64,000 nt of DNA from CAJXZP01 sp041563475. Lineage in GTDB: Bacteria > Bacteroidota > Bacteroidia > Flavobacteriales_G > Salibacteraceae. The notes below the pieces were generated by a model. That model was not told the DNA's origin. It was given only the letters and a program-made list of their open reading frames with translations, and did no database searches. Position numbers and translations under genes: made by a program. The DNA is taken from positions 45,194 to 109,193 of the forward strand of contig JBFFMY010000003.1 in NCBI GenBank assembly GCA_041563475.1. The letters are read 5' to 3'. Below are positions 37,599 to 46,199 of the stretch, piece after piece (position 1 is the stretch's first letter; the number at the start of each line of letters is the position of its first letter).

Positions 37599-37700
37599 TT
37601 AATCGAGTTTATTACAAAGTAACGAAAGAGATAAAAAAAAGATGCCTTATAAAGTGTAAAAAACATAACATTCATCATTTATCTGATACCCCAAAAACAC

Positions 37701-37708
37701 TACTTTTG
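37701..37708 (+). promoter_or_regulatory. TACTTTTG -7 element of mdh
   Basis: TACTTTTG fits TANNTTTG and lies 53 bases before the mdh ATG, giving a leader of about 45 bases. No strong -33 TTG is visible. Confidence 0.45.
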
Positions 37709-37761
37709 GCACTTGACTAAATTAGTAAAAAATTCATACAAATTATTCTAAAGATTAAGTA

Positions 37762-38694
37762 ATGAAAGTAACCGTAGTAGGTGCTGGTAACGTGGGCGCA
37801 ACTTGCGCTAATGTGTTGGCACACAATGAAGTGGCAAATGAAATTGTTTTATTAGATATTAAAGAAGGTGTAGCAGAAGGTAAAGCTCTTGATATTTGGG
37901 AAACATCTCCGATTAACATGTACGATTCAAGAACTATTGGCGTGACAAATGATTATGCTGCTACTGCTGGTTCTGAGGTTATTGTTATCACATCTGGATT
38001 GCCTAGAAAACCAGGAATGAGTCGCGATGATTTGATCGCTACAAACGCAGGTATTGTGAAATCAGTTACAGAAGAGATTGTGAAACATTCTCCAAATGCG
38101 GTTATTATTATTGTGTCGAATCCGCTTGACGTTATGACTTATCAGGCATTTAAATCGGCTGGTTTTCCATCAAGTAGAGTTTTTGGAATGGCAGGTATTT
38201 TAGATACAGCGCGTTACCGTTCATTTTTAGCATTAGAATTAAATGTTTCTCCAAAAGATATCCAGGCTGTTCTAATGGGTGGACATGGTGACACTATGGT
38301 TCCTCTACCACGTTATACTACTGTGGGTGGCATTCCGGTAACAGAAATGATTGACGCAGATAAATTGGAAGAAATTGTAGATCGTACGAAATCAGGCGGT
38401 GGCGAAATCGTTAAATTGTTAGGTACATCTGCATGGTATGCACCTGGTGCTGCGGCTGCTCAAATGGTAGAAGCGATTGTAAAAGATCAAAGACGTGTTT
38501 TCCCTGTTTGCGCATGGTTAACCGGAGAATACGATCAAAACGAAATTTACCTTGGGGTTCCTGTAATTTTAGGAAAGAATGGTATCGAAAAAATTATTGA
38601 ACTTGATTTAAATAAGGAAGAAAAAGCCTTACTTCAAGAATCTTCAGTTGCTGTAAGAGCAGTAAAAGATGTACTTGATGGAATGACTATCTAA
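37762..38694 (+). CDS. mdh: Malate dehydrogenase (NAD)
   Basis: This 310-residue enzyme has VVGAGNVGATCANVLA (NAD-binding GxGxxG), VITSGLPRKPGMSRDDL (substrate-binding arginines; malate rather than lactate type), VSNPLDVMTYQAF, and the catalytic MGGHGDTMVPLPRYTTVGG with active His. It interconverts malate and oxaloacetate in the TCA cycle and belongs to the LDH-like MDH group common in Bacteroidota. It is a single-gene unit ending at a terminator. Confidence 0.95.
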   Translation: MKVTVVGAGNVGATCANVLAHNEVANEIVLLDIKEGVAEGKALDIWETSPINMYDSRTIGVTNDYAATAGSEVIVITSGLPRKPGMSRDDLIATNAGIVKSVTEEIVKHSPNAVIIIVSNPLDVMTYQAFKSAGFPSSRVFGMAGILDTARYRSFLALELNVSPKDIQAVLMGGHGDTMVPLPRYTTVGGIPVTEMIDADKLEEIVDRTKSGGGEIVKLLGTSAWYAPGAAAAQMVEAIVKDQRRVFPVCAWLTGEYDQNEIYLGVPVILGKNGIEKIIELDLNKEEKALLQESSVAVRAVKDVLDGMTI

Positions 38695-38712
38695 TCAAAA
38701 TTATATTGTAAT

Positions 38713-38746
38713 AAAAAAAGCGATCAAGAAATTGGTCGCTTTTTTT
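38713..38746. terminator. Bidirectional terminator between mdh and murB
   Basis: An A-run plus GCGATC (38713-38725) pairs with GGTCGC plus a T-run (38734-38746), one G.T wobble, 8-base loop. mdh and murB converge on it; murB's stop lies one base beyond. Confidence 0.85.
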
Positions 38747-38747
38747 A

Positions 38748-39764
38748 TTAAAAAATATTTACTTCTCGTTCCAGTTCAATACCGTATTTCTGAATAATAT
38801 CGGCAATTATATCCTCTGATAACTGAAAGATTTCATCTCCAGTTGCTCCCCCATAATTCACCAAAACTAAAGCCTGTTTGGTATGAACTCCGCAATTACC
38901 CACACGTTTTCCTTTCCAACCTGCATTATCAATTAGCCATCCCGCAGGAACCTTTACAAATCCTTCACCAGCCGGGTAAGAAGGTAAATTAGGATGATCA
39001 AATTGAACTTCCTCAAAATCAGAAATAGAAATAATTGGATTCTTAAAAAAGCTTCCCGAATTCCCTAATTCTTTAGGATCTGGAAGTTTGCTTTTACGAA
39101 TTGAAACAACTGCGTCAGAAATAGCTTTTGCGGAAAGCTCCTTTACCCCCATTTTCTCCAGTTCAATTCCAATTGTCCCGTAAGATGTATTGAAAATAGG
39201 CAGTTTACTTAGTTTAATGGTAACGGAGGAAATAATGTAGAGATCCTTAAATTCATTCTTGAACACACTATTTCTGTAGCCAAATCCACATTCCTCTAGG
39301 TTAAATATTTTTCGATGTCCTGTTTTTAAATCAACAGCCTCTAACTCTACAAAAACATCTTTTAGTTCTTTTCCATACGCTCCAATGTTCTGAATGGGTG
39401 CTGCCCCAATGCTTCCTGGTATTAACGACATGTTTTCCAAACCATTCCATCCTTGCGAAATGGTCCATAACACCATATCATGCCAATTTTCTCCACCACC
39501 GAATCGCAGAATGACCTCCTTATTATTTTCAGAAACAACTTCTTTTCCTAAAACAGAGTTCTTTACTACCAGACCATCAAAATCACCGGTTAGCAACATA
39601 TTGCTGCCTCCACCAAGAATCAGACGAGGTAAATTTTTCCATTCGTCTGATTTTGTATATTCAATAACGTCATCTACAGATTTCCATTCCGTAAACATAT
39701 TCGCATTCACATCAATCCCAAAAGTATTGTATGGTTGAAGTGAAATGTGCTTTTGTATTTTCAT
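38748..39764 (-). CDS. murB: UDP-N-acetylmuramate dehydrogenase
   Basis: This 338-residue FAD enzyme reduces UDP-GlcNAc-enolpyruvate to UDP-MurNAc in peptidoglycan synthesis. It starts LQPYNTFGIDVNA, has LILGGGSNMLLTGDFDGLV (FAD), NMSLIPGSIGAAPIQNIGAYG, YRNSVFK (catalytic Tyr/Arg region), and a C-terminal NSGSFFKNP (Ser that protonates the intermediate) and AGWLIDNAGWKGKRVG. It is the long E. coli type I form. It stands alone among cell-envelope genes. Confidence 0.94.
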   Translation of the reverse strand: MKIQKHISLQPYNTFGIDVNANMFTEWKSVDDVIEYTKSDEWKNLPRLILGGGSNMLLTGDFDGLVVKNSVLGKEVVSENNKEVILRFGGGENWHDMVLWTISQGWNGLENMSLIPGSIGAAPIQNIGAYGKELKDVFVELEAVDLKTGHRKIFNLEECGFGYRNSVFKNEFKDLYIISSVTIKLSKLPIFNTSYGTIGIELEKMGVKELSAKAISDAVVSIRKSKLPDPKELGNSGSFFKNPIISISDFEEVQFDHPNLPSYPAGEGFVKVPAGWLIDNAGWKGKRVGNCGVHTKQALVLVNYGGATGDEIFQLSEDIIADIIQKYGIELEREVNIF

Positions 39765-39880
39765 AGATAATTATTGAGCTCAAAAATAAAATTCAGGGTG
39801 GTAAATTCTACCGAGAAACAAAAAAAGTTATTGGAGAAAATTGGTTAGAAACTCATCAACAAAAAACCACACATAAAAGT

Positions 39881-39888
39881 TACTTTTG
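39881..39888 (+). promoter_or_regulatory. TACTTTTG -7 element of the formyltransferase-glycosyltransferase pair
   Basis: TACTTTTG fits TANNTTTG and ends 24 bases before ATG 39913. It overlaps an in-frame TTG at 39886, which argues against that TTG as start. No -33 TTG is evident. Confidence 0.5.
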
Positions 39889-39912
39889 AGTTTCGCAAAG
39901 AATGGAGTGCTT

Positions 39913-40677
39913 ATGGCTAAAATTGCCTTTTTAGGAAGTAAGGAAATTGGATACCAATGTTTGAGATTTTTAATTGAAAAATCCCAAGAATTCAACATCA
40001 CTATAGTTGGTGTTATTTCGAACGATCGTAAATTACAGGACTTCGACAAAAGTGTAATAGACCTAGCCAAAACAAACAATTTACCCCTGCTTAATACACA
40101 AGATGATCTGTTATCAGTGCCTCAAATAGATTACATCATTTCGGTCCAACATCATCAAATAATGCAATCCAAGCACATAAATTGCGCAAAAATATTGGCC
40201 ATTAATCTACATATGGCACCTTTACCAGAGTACCGAGGTTGCAACCAATTTTCATTCGGAATTATTGACAAAGTGAAAGAGTTTGGTGCGACTATTCATG
40301 TATTGGAAACCGGTATTGACTCTGGGGATATTTTATTTGAAAGTAGATTTCCGATAGCAAAAAATGAAACAGCGATATCCCTTTATGAGAAAACACTGGA
40401 AAAATCCATAACCCTTTTTAAATCGAATATTTTAAGCCTATTTACTGGAAATTACATTCGTAAACCTCAATCTGAATTTTACAGTGAGAGATCCAGAGGC
40501 TATCATGAGCGAAAGGAGATAAATCAACTAAAAGAAATTGACTTTTCGTGGGAAGATGAGAAAATCGATCGGTACATCCGAGCAACATATTTCCCGCCTT
40601 TCTCTCCACCATTCACAAAGATAGAAGGCAAGAAAATTGAACTTTCATTGAATTGGAAAAAGGAACTGAATAGGTAA
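39913..40677 (+). CDS. Formyltransferase (methionyl-tRNA/sugar formyltransferase superfamily)
   Basis: This 254-residue protein has an N-terminal Rossmann-like formyl-THF domain. The catalytic Asn-x-His is N98-x-H100 (INLHMAPLPEYRG), with Asp136 in TGIDSGDI, as in N10-formyl-THF-dependent transferases. It is shorter than Fmt (about 315) and lacks Fmt's tRNA-binding C-terminal domain, so a sugar or other amine is the more likely acceptor. Next to it is a glycosyltransferase gene, consistent with formylated surface sugars. Start 39913 is chosen over TTG 39886, which lies inside the -7 box. Confidence 0.75.
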   Translation: MAKIAFLGSKEIGYQCLRFLIEKSQEFNITIVGVISNDRKLQDFDKSVIDLAKTNNLPLLNTQDDLLSVPQIDYIISVQHHQIMQSKHINCAKILAINLHMAPLPEYRGCNQFSFGIIDKVKEFGATIHVLETGIDSGDILFESRFPIAKNETAISLYEKTLEKSITLFKSNILSLFTGNYIRKPQSEFYSERSRGYHERKEINQLKEIDFSWEDEKIDRYIRATYFPPFSPPFTKIEGKKIELSLNWKKELNR

Positions 40678-40687
40678 ATACAACCTC

Positions 40688-41782
40688 ATGAAAAAAATTG
40701 CTTGTTTAGTAACTAACGATTTACATCAAGACCAACGTATGAACAGAATCTGTTCTGCATTGGTTAAAGCCGGTTATGAAGTTACTTTAGTTGGCAGAAA
40801 ACGAAAATCTTCTACCGAATTAAGCCCTAAACCTTTTTCATGTGTTCGACTTAATTGCTGGTTTGAAAATTCAATTTTATTCTATGCCGAATATAACATT
40901 CGGTTATTTTTCTATTTAATTTCTCATCAATTTGACATTATTAACGCCAACGATTTGGATACTATTCTACCCGCAATTTGGGCTGGAAACATAAAAAAAT
41001 CAAAAGTTGTGTATGATGCTCACGAATATTTCACCGAGCAAGAGGAGGTGGTAAATAGGCCAACGGTAAAAAAAATATGGAAAAAAATTGAACGGTATGG
41101 CATCCCAAAAGTAAGTGCCGCTTATACGGTTTCTAATGGTTATGCCCATTTATTTCAACAAGAATATAATAGGGAGTTTAAAGTAGTAGCTAACGCAACA
41201 GTTTTAGCTGATCAACCTAAAAAATACGACAAGTCAAAACCCTATATTTTGTACCAAGGCGCTGTAAATTATGGTCGCGGATTAGAACAACTAATTGAGG
41301 CAATGAAAGAAGTAAATTGCCAATTAGTGATTTGTGGAGATGGAGACATTCTGTATGAGTTAAAGCACAAAACGAAAGAGTTAAACCTCGATCATACAAT
41401 AGAGTTTAAAGGGTTTGTGGAACCCGAAAAATTACGTGAAATTACGTATGGAGCAACGATTGGGCTGACTCTTTTTGCTAATGATGGGTTGAGTCACTGG
41501 TTCTCTTTAGCCAATCGATTTTTTGATTATATGCATGCTGGAGTTCCGCAAATAGCAATGGAATACCCTGAATATATTGAGTTTAACAAAAAAGATGAAG
41601 TGGCCATACTTATTAAAAATATTGAACCTGTAAATATCTCTAAGGCGCTTAATGAACTCCTTCAGAACACAGATTTATACGCGAAAATTTCCGAAAACTG
41701 TTTGCGCGCCAAAATGCATGCGAATTGGCAAACACAAGAAAAGGTATTACTTAACGTATATCAGAATTTGAATGGAAATTAA
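40688..41782 (+). CDS. Glycosyltransferase family 4-like
   Basis: This 364-residue protein has a GT-B fold pattern: CLVTNDLHQDQRMNRICSAL at the N-terminus, VYDAHEYFTEQEEV in the acceptor half, and YILYQGAVNYGRGLEQLIEAM, VICGDGDILYEL and DYMHAGVPQIAMEYPEY in the nucleotide-sugar donor half. It would add a sugar to a polysaccharide, LPS or glycoprotein. It lies ten bases after the formyltransferase, likely one operon. Its TAA overlaps the converging hydrolase stop in TTAA (41779-41782). Confidence 0.8.
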   Translation: MKKIACLVTNDLHQDQRMNRICSALVKAGYEVTLVGRKRKSSTELSPKPFSCVRLNCWFENSILFYAEYNIRLFFYLISHQFDIINANDLDTILPAIWAGNIKKSKVVYDAHEYFTEQEEVVNRPTVKKIWKKIERYGIPKVSAAYTVSNGYAHLFQQEYNREFKVVANATVLADQPKKYDKSKPYILYQGAVNYGRGLEQLIEAMKEVNCQLVICGDGDILYELKHKTKELNLDHTIEFKGFVEPEKLREITYGATIGLTLFANDGLSHWFSLANRFFDYMHAGVPQIAMEYPEYIEFNKKDEVAILIKNIEPVNISKALNELLQNTDLYAKISENCLRAKMHANWQTQEKVLLNVYQNLNGN

Positions 41783-42726
41783 AGTTCCTTTTTTATCCAT
41801 TTCAACATTTCTTTCAGGGCAAAGTTTCTAACTCTTTCAGGAGATAAAAACAAATCATGTAATCCGCCTTTGACTTCAACCAAAGTTACATTAGTGCCTA
41901 ATTTAGGGCCAATTGATTTCATGTGATTTACGTTCAACACAATATCTGATTTCATCACCCGATCTTCATGATTTTTAGGTATATAAGAATCTGATGAGTG
42001 CAGCAATAAAATGGGTTGCTCAATCTTTGAATGTTTTTTCAAAAAATCCTGTGCGTCCATGATGGCGTAACTCCATTTAATATAAACTGGGAATCCTTCA
42101 ATAGGTTTTAGGGATAAATCAAAATCCCATTCTCCCTCAAAATCCTTATGTAAACTACTCGGGTAAATAGTTGGTAACATCCCGTCTAACTTTGCATAAG
42201 GCCAAATTGATGAAATAAAATTCGATAATGGTTTTAACACATTTCGAAGACATTTTGGTACGTTGACCTCCAAAAATGGTGAGTTTAAAATCAAACCATG
42301 AATTTGATTTTTATATTTTCCTTTATTCAAATAGAGACTCCAAACCAAGCCACCTGTAGAATGCCCTAACCCAATGACTTTATGGGGGTTCTGACTTGCA
42401 ATTTTTTGAATCGAAACGTCCAATTCCTCAAAATATTCTTCTATCGATCTGCAATAATTTATGTGCTGATCTGGAAGTATTGAATGTCCATACTTACGAA
42501 GTTCTAATGCGTAAAAATCAAATCCATTAGAATTAAAAAAATCGACTAAATGAGGGTGAAAAAAATAATCGATAAACCCGTGAACATACAAAACTGAAGG
42601 CCGGTTATGTTTATTGGAACAGGCAGATATTAATGTTGCTGTAACCTTTCCTTCGTAATCATCTTCTAAAGGTAAAGTTTCGTATGTAAAGTTTTCAATC
42701 CGCATAGTTTCAGATATTGAATTCAC
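41779..42726 (-). CDS. Alpha/beta hydrolase (serine aminopeptidase S33/monoacylglycerol lipase-like)
   Basis: This 315-residue cytoplasmic hydrolase has the nucleophile elbow GLGHSTGG (S123), the oxyanion-hole VLYVHGFIDYF, and a C-terminal His in VKGGLHDLFLS, with an acidic residue in LLHSSDSYIP. This resembles the Hydrolase_4/monoacylglycerol lipase group. The substrate is unknown. It converges with the glycosyltransferase, sharing TTAA for both stops, and diverges from thrS. Confidence 0.8.
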   Translation of the reverse strand: MNSISETMRIENFTYETLPLEDDYEGKVTATLISACSNKHNRPSVLYVHGFIDYFFHPHLVDFFNSNGFDFYALELRKYGHSILPDQHINYCRSIEEYFEELDVSIQKIASQNPHKVIGLGHSTGGLVWSLYLNKGKYKNQIHGLILNSPFLEVNVPKCLRNVLKPLSNFISSIWPYAKLDGMLPTIYPSSLHKDFEGEWDFDLSLKPIEGFPVYIKWSYAIMDAQDFLKKHSKIEQPILLLHSSDSYIPKNHEDRVMKSDIVLNVNHMKSIGPKLGTNVTLVEVKGGLHDLFLSPERVRNFALKEMLKWIKKEL

Positions 42727-42773
42727 GAATTTAATTTATTATTCCCCATACTTTATAAGGCCATTCAAAATTG

Positions 42774-42781
42774 TATCTTTG
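42774..42781 (+). promoter_or_regulatory. TATCTTTG -7 element of the thrS operon
   Basis: TATCTTTG fits TANNTTTG and ends 29 bases before the thrS ATG, in the 84-base gap to the divergent hydrolase gene. At the -33 position only a partial match is present. I see no T-box or threonine-tRNA-like leader. Confidence 0.55.
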
Positions 42782-42810
42782 CAGCCACTTTTTTTAAACA
42801 ATTCGAAGAA

Positions 42811-44754
42811 ATGATAAATATCACTTTGCCCGATGGCAGTGTAAGACAGGAAAAAAGCGGTATTACCGCTCTAGAAATTGCAAGTTCAATTAGTGAAGGC
42901 TTGGCCAGAAATGTATTATCGGCCAAAGTAAATGGTATTGTCATTGACGCCACTCTTCCAATAACTACAGATTCTACCTTACAACTCCTCACCTGGAATG
43001 ATGCGGAAGGTAGATCTACGATGTGGCATTCTTCTGCCCATTTAATGGCAGAAGCTTTGGAGTTATTATATCCTGGGATTAAGTTTGGAATTGGACCAGA
43101 TATTGAAACGGGTTTTTATTACGATGTTGATTTTGGTGATTACAGTTTTTCTCATGAAGACTTCTCGAAAATCGAGAATAAAATGAAAGAATTAGCCAAA
43201 AATAAAGAGACTTATATCCGAAAAGAAGTTTCAAAAGCAGAGGCATTAGACTATTTTGAAAAAAAGGGTGACGAATACAAATTGGATTTAATTAAGGATT
43301 TAGAAGACGGAACAATTACTTTTTACGAAGTAGGCGAATTTACCGACTTATGTCGTGGTCCACATATCCCTCATACAGGTTTTATTAAAGCCGTAAAGGT
43401 TTTGAGTATGTCTGGAGCATACTGGCGAGGAGATGAAACACGTAAACAATTAACACGTATTTACGGTGTAACATATCAAAAACAAAAAGATCTTACAGAA
43501 TATCTGGAGTTTTTAGAAGAAGCCAAAAAACGAGATCATCGAAAATTGGGTAAAGAATTAGGCCTATTCACATTTTCTGAAAAAGTAGGTGCTGGATTAC
43601 CTTTATGGTTGCCCAAAGGTGCTGAACTAAGAGAACGTTTAGAACGGTTTTTAAAAACCGCTCAAAAACAATCTGGGTATTTGCCCGTAATTACTCCACA
43701 TATTGGTCACAAAGATTTATATGTAACTTCCGGACACTATGCGAAATATGGGGCAGATTCATTTCAACCCATATCTACTCCGCATGAAGGTGAAGAGTTT
43801 TTATTAAAACCAATGAACTGTCCACATCACTGCGAAATTTACAAATCATCCCCACGATCATACAAAGATTTACCCTTGCGTTTTGCAGAATTCGGAACGG
43901 TTTATCGGTATGAGCAATCTGGGGAACTCCATGGCTTAACACGTGTTCGTGGATTTACACAGGATGACGCGCATTTATTCTGCATGCCGGAACAATTAAA
44001 GGACGAATTCAAAAAAGTAATTGATTTGGTTCTTTACATTTTCAAAACTTTAGATTTTGAAAATTTCACGGCTCAGATCTCTTTACGTGACCCTGAAGAC
44101 AAATCAAAATATATTGGATCCGATGAAAATTGGGAGAAAGCTGAATCTGCAATTATTGAGGCTACTTCCGAAAAGGGTTTAGATACAACCATAGAATACG
44201 GTGAAGCAGCCTTTTACGGACCAAAATTGGATTTTATGGTTCGGGATGCCATTGGTCGTAGTTGGCAATTGGGAACAATTCAGGTGGATTATAACTTACC
44301 AGAACGTTTTGAGTTGGAATATACTGGGGCGGACAACCAAAAACATCGTCCGGTCATGATACACCGCGCACCCTTTGGTTCAATGGAACGTTTTGTGGCT
44401 GTTCTCACTGAACATTGCGCAGGAAACTTTCCTTTATGGTTAACACCAAGTCAAGTTGCAATTCTTCCAATTAGCGAAAAATACAATGACCACGCGCAAA
44501 ACCTTTTAAATCTGCTAAATAAATACGATATTCGCGCGCTCGTTGATGACCGCAACGAAAAAATTGGCCGAAAAATCAGAGATAATGAAATGGATAAAAT
44601 CCCTTACATGCTGATTCTAGGCGAAAAAGAAGTCGCAGACAATACAGTTGCGGTTAGAAAACATGGCGAGGGAGATTTGGGAGTTTTATCGGTTGATGAA
44701 TTTGTCAAATTAGTTTCAGAGGAAGTAACTCGTCAAACTGCAGGATTAGAATAA
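42811..44754 (+). CDS. thrS: Threonine--tRNA ligase
   Basis: This 647-residue class II synthetase has a TGS domain (1-62), an editing domain (MWHSSAHLMAEALELLYPG, residues about 71-89, with zinc-site-like H's), and a catalytic core with KPMNCPHHCEIY (zinc ligands), LRFAEFGTVYRYEQSGELHGLTRVRGFTQDDAH and MIHRAPFGSMERFVAVLTEH (motifs 2 and 3), followed by an anticodon-binding domain. It heads the thrS-infC-rpmI-rplT operon. Confidence 0.97.
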   Translation: MINITLPDGSVRQEKSGITALEIASSISEGLARNVLSAKVNGIVIDATLPITTDSTLQLLTWNDAEGRSTMWHSSAHLMAEALELLYPGIKFGIGPDIETGFYYDVDFGDYSFSHEDFSKIENKMKELAKNKETYIRKEVSKAEALDYFEKKGDEYKLDLIKDLEDGTITFYEVGEFTDLCRGPHIPHTGFIKAVKVLSMSGAYWRGDETRKQLTRIYGVTYQKQKDLTEYLEFLEEAKKRDHRKLGKELGLFTFSEKVGAGLPLWLPKGAELRERLERFLKTAQKQSGYLPVITPHIGHKDLYVTSGHYAKYGADSFQPISTPHEGEEFLLKPMNCPHHCEIYKSSPRSYKDLPLRFAEFGTVYRYEQSGELHGLTRVRGFTQDDAHLFCMPEQLKDEFKKVIDLVLYIFKTLDFENFTAQISLRDPEDKSKYIGSDENWEKAESAIIEATSEKGLDTTIEYGEAAFYGPKLDFMVRDAIGRSWQLGTIQVDYNLPERFELEYTGADNQKHRPVMIHRAPFGSMERFVAVLTEHCAGNFPLWLTPSQVAILPISEKYNDHAQNLLNLLNKYDIRALVDDRNEKIGRKIRDNEMDKIPYMLILGEKEVADNTVAVRKHGEGDLGVLSVDEFVKLVSEEVTRQTAGLE

Positions 44755-44774
44755 TATAAAAGTTTTACCTAATT

Positions 44775-44783
44775 AAAGGAGGA
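44775..44783 (+). promoter_or_regulatory. Strong Shine-Dalgarno for infC
   Basis: AAAGGAGGA lies 7 bases before the ATA start codon of infC. It is a perfect complement to the canonical anti-Shine-Dalgarno, in a window where other starts lack one. It probably compensates for the rare start codon. Confidence 0.75.
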
Positions 44784-44790
44784 CCAAGCT

Positions 44791-45348
44791 ATAAAAAAAA
44801 GAAGTAGAGGACCACGTGGTGGCCGGGTAATTAAAGAAGACCTACACAAAATAAACGGTAAAATTACCGCAAGAGAAGTTCGTTTAGTTGGAGGTGACGA
44901 AGGTGATACTGGAGTCATTTCAACGCGTGATGCTTTGAGTAAAGCAGAAGAAGAAGGTCTTGATTTAGTGGAGATTTCTTCAAAAACCGATCCACCTATT
45001 TGTAAAATTTTGGACTACAAGAAATTTTTGTACGATCAAAAGAAAAAGCAAAAAGAAATTAAAGCTAAAACTACAAAGGTTTCTATTAAAGAAATCCGTT
45101 TTGGTCCAAATACGGATGACCACGATTACGAATTTAAGAAAAAGCATGCCATCAAATTTTTGGAGGAAGGCGCTAAGCTTAAAGCGTATGTATTCTTTAA
45201 AGGACGTTCCATTGTTTTTAAAGAACAAGGTCAAATTCTGTTATTGAGATTAGCTCAAGAATTAGATGATTTTGGAAGCGTTGAACAAATGCCTAAGTTA
45301 GAAGGCAAAAGAATGATTATGTTCATTGCACCAAAAAAGAAAAAGTAA
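44791..45348 (+). CDS. infC: Translation initiation factor IF-3 (ATA start codon)
   Basis: This 185-residue protein keeps the small subunit free and checks initiator tRNA and start codon. IF-3 homology is unbroken from KKRSRGPRGGRVIKED at 44794 through ISSKTDPPICKILDYKKFLYDQKKKQKE and IKEIRFGPNTDDHDYEFKKKHA to the end. No ATG, GTG or TTG lies between the in-frame stop at 44770 and a TTG at 44935, which would delete about 48 conserved residues; so ATA at 44791 is the likely start. Rare starts allow IF-3 to limit its own synthesis in other bacteria. Confidence 0.9.
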   Translation: MKKRSRGPRGGRVIKEDLHKINGKITAREVRLVGGDEGDTGVISTRDALSKAEEEGLDLVEISSKTDPPICKILDYKKFLYDQKKKQKEIKAKTTKVSIKEIRFGPNTDDHDYEFKKKHAIKFLEEGAKLKAYVFFKGRSIVFKEQGQILLLRLAQELDDFGSVEQMPKLEGKRMIMFIAPKKKK

Positions 45349-45379
45349 ACAATTACAATACATAAAAAACGTTGAAACG

Positions 45380-45577
45380 ATGCCAAAAATGAAATCAAAA
45401 TCTAGTGCCAAAAAGCGATTTAAGCTTACTGGTTCTGGTAAAATCAAAAGAAAGCATGCTTTTAAGTCTCACATTTTGACTAAAAAAGCAACAAAAAGAA
45501 AACGTAACTTGACAAAAGATGGGTTTGTTGATAAAGCAGACGCCAAAAGCATCAAATTACAATTAAACATGGCGTAA
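45380..45577 (+). CDS. rpmI: 50S ribosomal protein L35
   Basis: This 65-residue basic protein begins MPKMKSKSSAKKRFKLTGSG and has the typical KIKRKHAFKSHILTKKATKRKR L35 core. The start at 45380 is chosen because family members begin MPK; an in-frame upstream ATG would add 18 non-conserved residues overlapping infC. It is the third gene of the thrS-infC-rpmI-rplT operon. Confidence 0.95.
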   Translation: MPKMKSKSSAKKRFKLTGSGKIKRKHAFKSHILTKKATKRKRNLTKDGFVDKADAKSIKLQLNMA

Positions 45578-45660
45578 TCGCCATTAGGTTACATTGTTAA
45601 ACCAGAGGCTGAGCTCAATGAAGTGTGTAAAAACCGCTTAGTTTCAGAAAACTATAAATT

Positions 45661-46005
45661 ATGCCAAGATCAGTAAATAGTGTTGCCAGTAGAGCAAGAC
45701 GAAAAGCAGTAATGAAACAAGCCAAAGGATACTTTGGCCGTAGAAAAAATGTTTGGACCGTAGCAAAAAATGCCGTTGAAAAAGGGTTGACTTATGCTTA
45801 CACCGGACGTAAACAAAAGAAGAGAAATTTTAGAAGTCTTTGGATTCAAAGAATTAACGCTGGAACACGTGAGAACGGAATGTCATATTCTGAATTTATG
45901 GGTAAACTAGCTAAAAACAATATCGAACTAAACCGTAAGGTATTAGCCGATTTGGCTTTGAATAATCCGGATTCCTTCAAGGCAATCGTTGATGCCGTAA
46001 AATAA
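45661..46005 (+). CDS. rplT: 50S ribosomal protein L20
   Basis: This 114-residue protein begins MPRSVNSVASRARRKAVMKQ and has AKGYFGRRKNVWTVAKNAVEKGL and RDRFR-like RNFRSLWIQRINAG, as in bL20, an early assembly protein of the large subunit that represses its own operon in other bacteria. It is followed by a strong terminator and ends the thrS operon. Confidence 0.96.
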   Translation: MPRSVNSVASRARRKAVMKQAKGYFGRRKNVWTVAKNAVEKGLTYAYTGRKQKKRNFRSLWIQRINAGTRENGMSYSEFMGKLAKNNIELNRKVLADLALNNPDSFKAIVDAVK

Positions 46006-46030
46006 ATAAAAATCGTATTGTATTGTTTAG

Positions 46031-46065
46031 AAACCCATTCGTCAATGACGAATGGGTTTTTTTTT
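46031..46065 (+). terminator. Intrinsic terminator of the thrS-infC-rpmI-rplT operon
   Basis: AAACCCATTCGTC (46031-46043) and GACGAATGGGTTT (46047-46059) form a perfect 13-base stem with a 3-base loop followed by a long T run. It is the strongest terminator in the window. Confidence 0.95.
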
Positions 46066-46143
46066 GAATTATTAATACTAGTTTGTGAAAAAGTAATTAA
46101 ACCAATTGCCACTGTGCTTAAAGGAGTTACATATTAAAATCTA

Positions 46144-46151
46144 TAGGTTTG
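46144..46151 (+). promoter_or_regulatory. TAGGTTTG -7 element of the repeat-protein gene
   Basis: TAGGTTTG fits TANNTTTG, 48 bases before ATG 46200. No TTG is found at the -33 distance. A stem-loop TTAGGTT/AACCTAA (46157-46174) would sit at the 5' end of the mRNA. Confidence 0.5.
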
Positions 46152-46199
46152 CCGCCTTAGGTTATTAAACCTAATAATTAGAAATTATACAACTAAATT

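Noticed and set aside
44935..45348. Truncated infC starting at TTG 44935
   Set aside because: About 48 conserved IF-3 residues lie upstream in an open frame, with ATA plus a strong Shine-Dalgarno, so the gene is full length.
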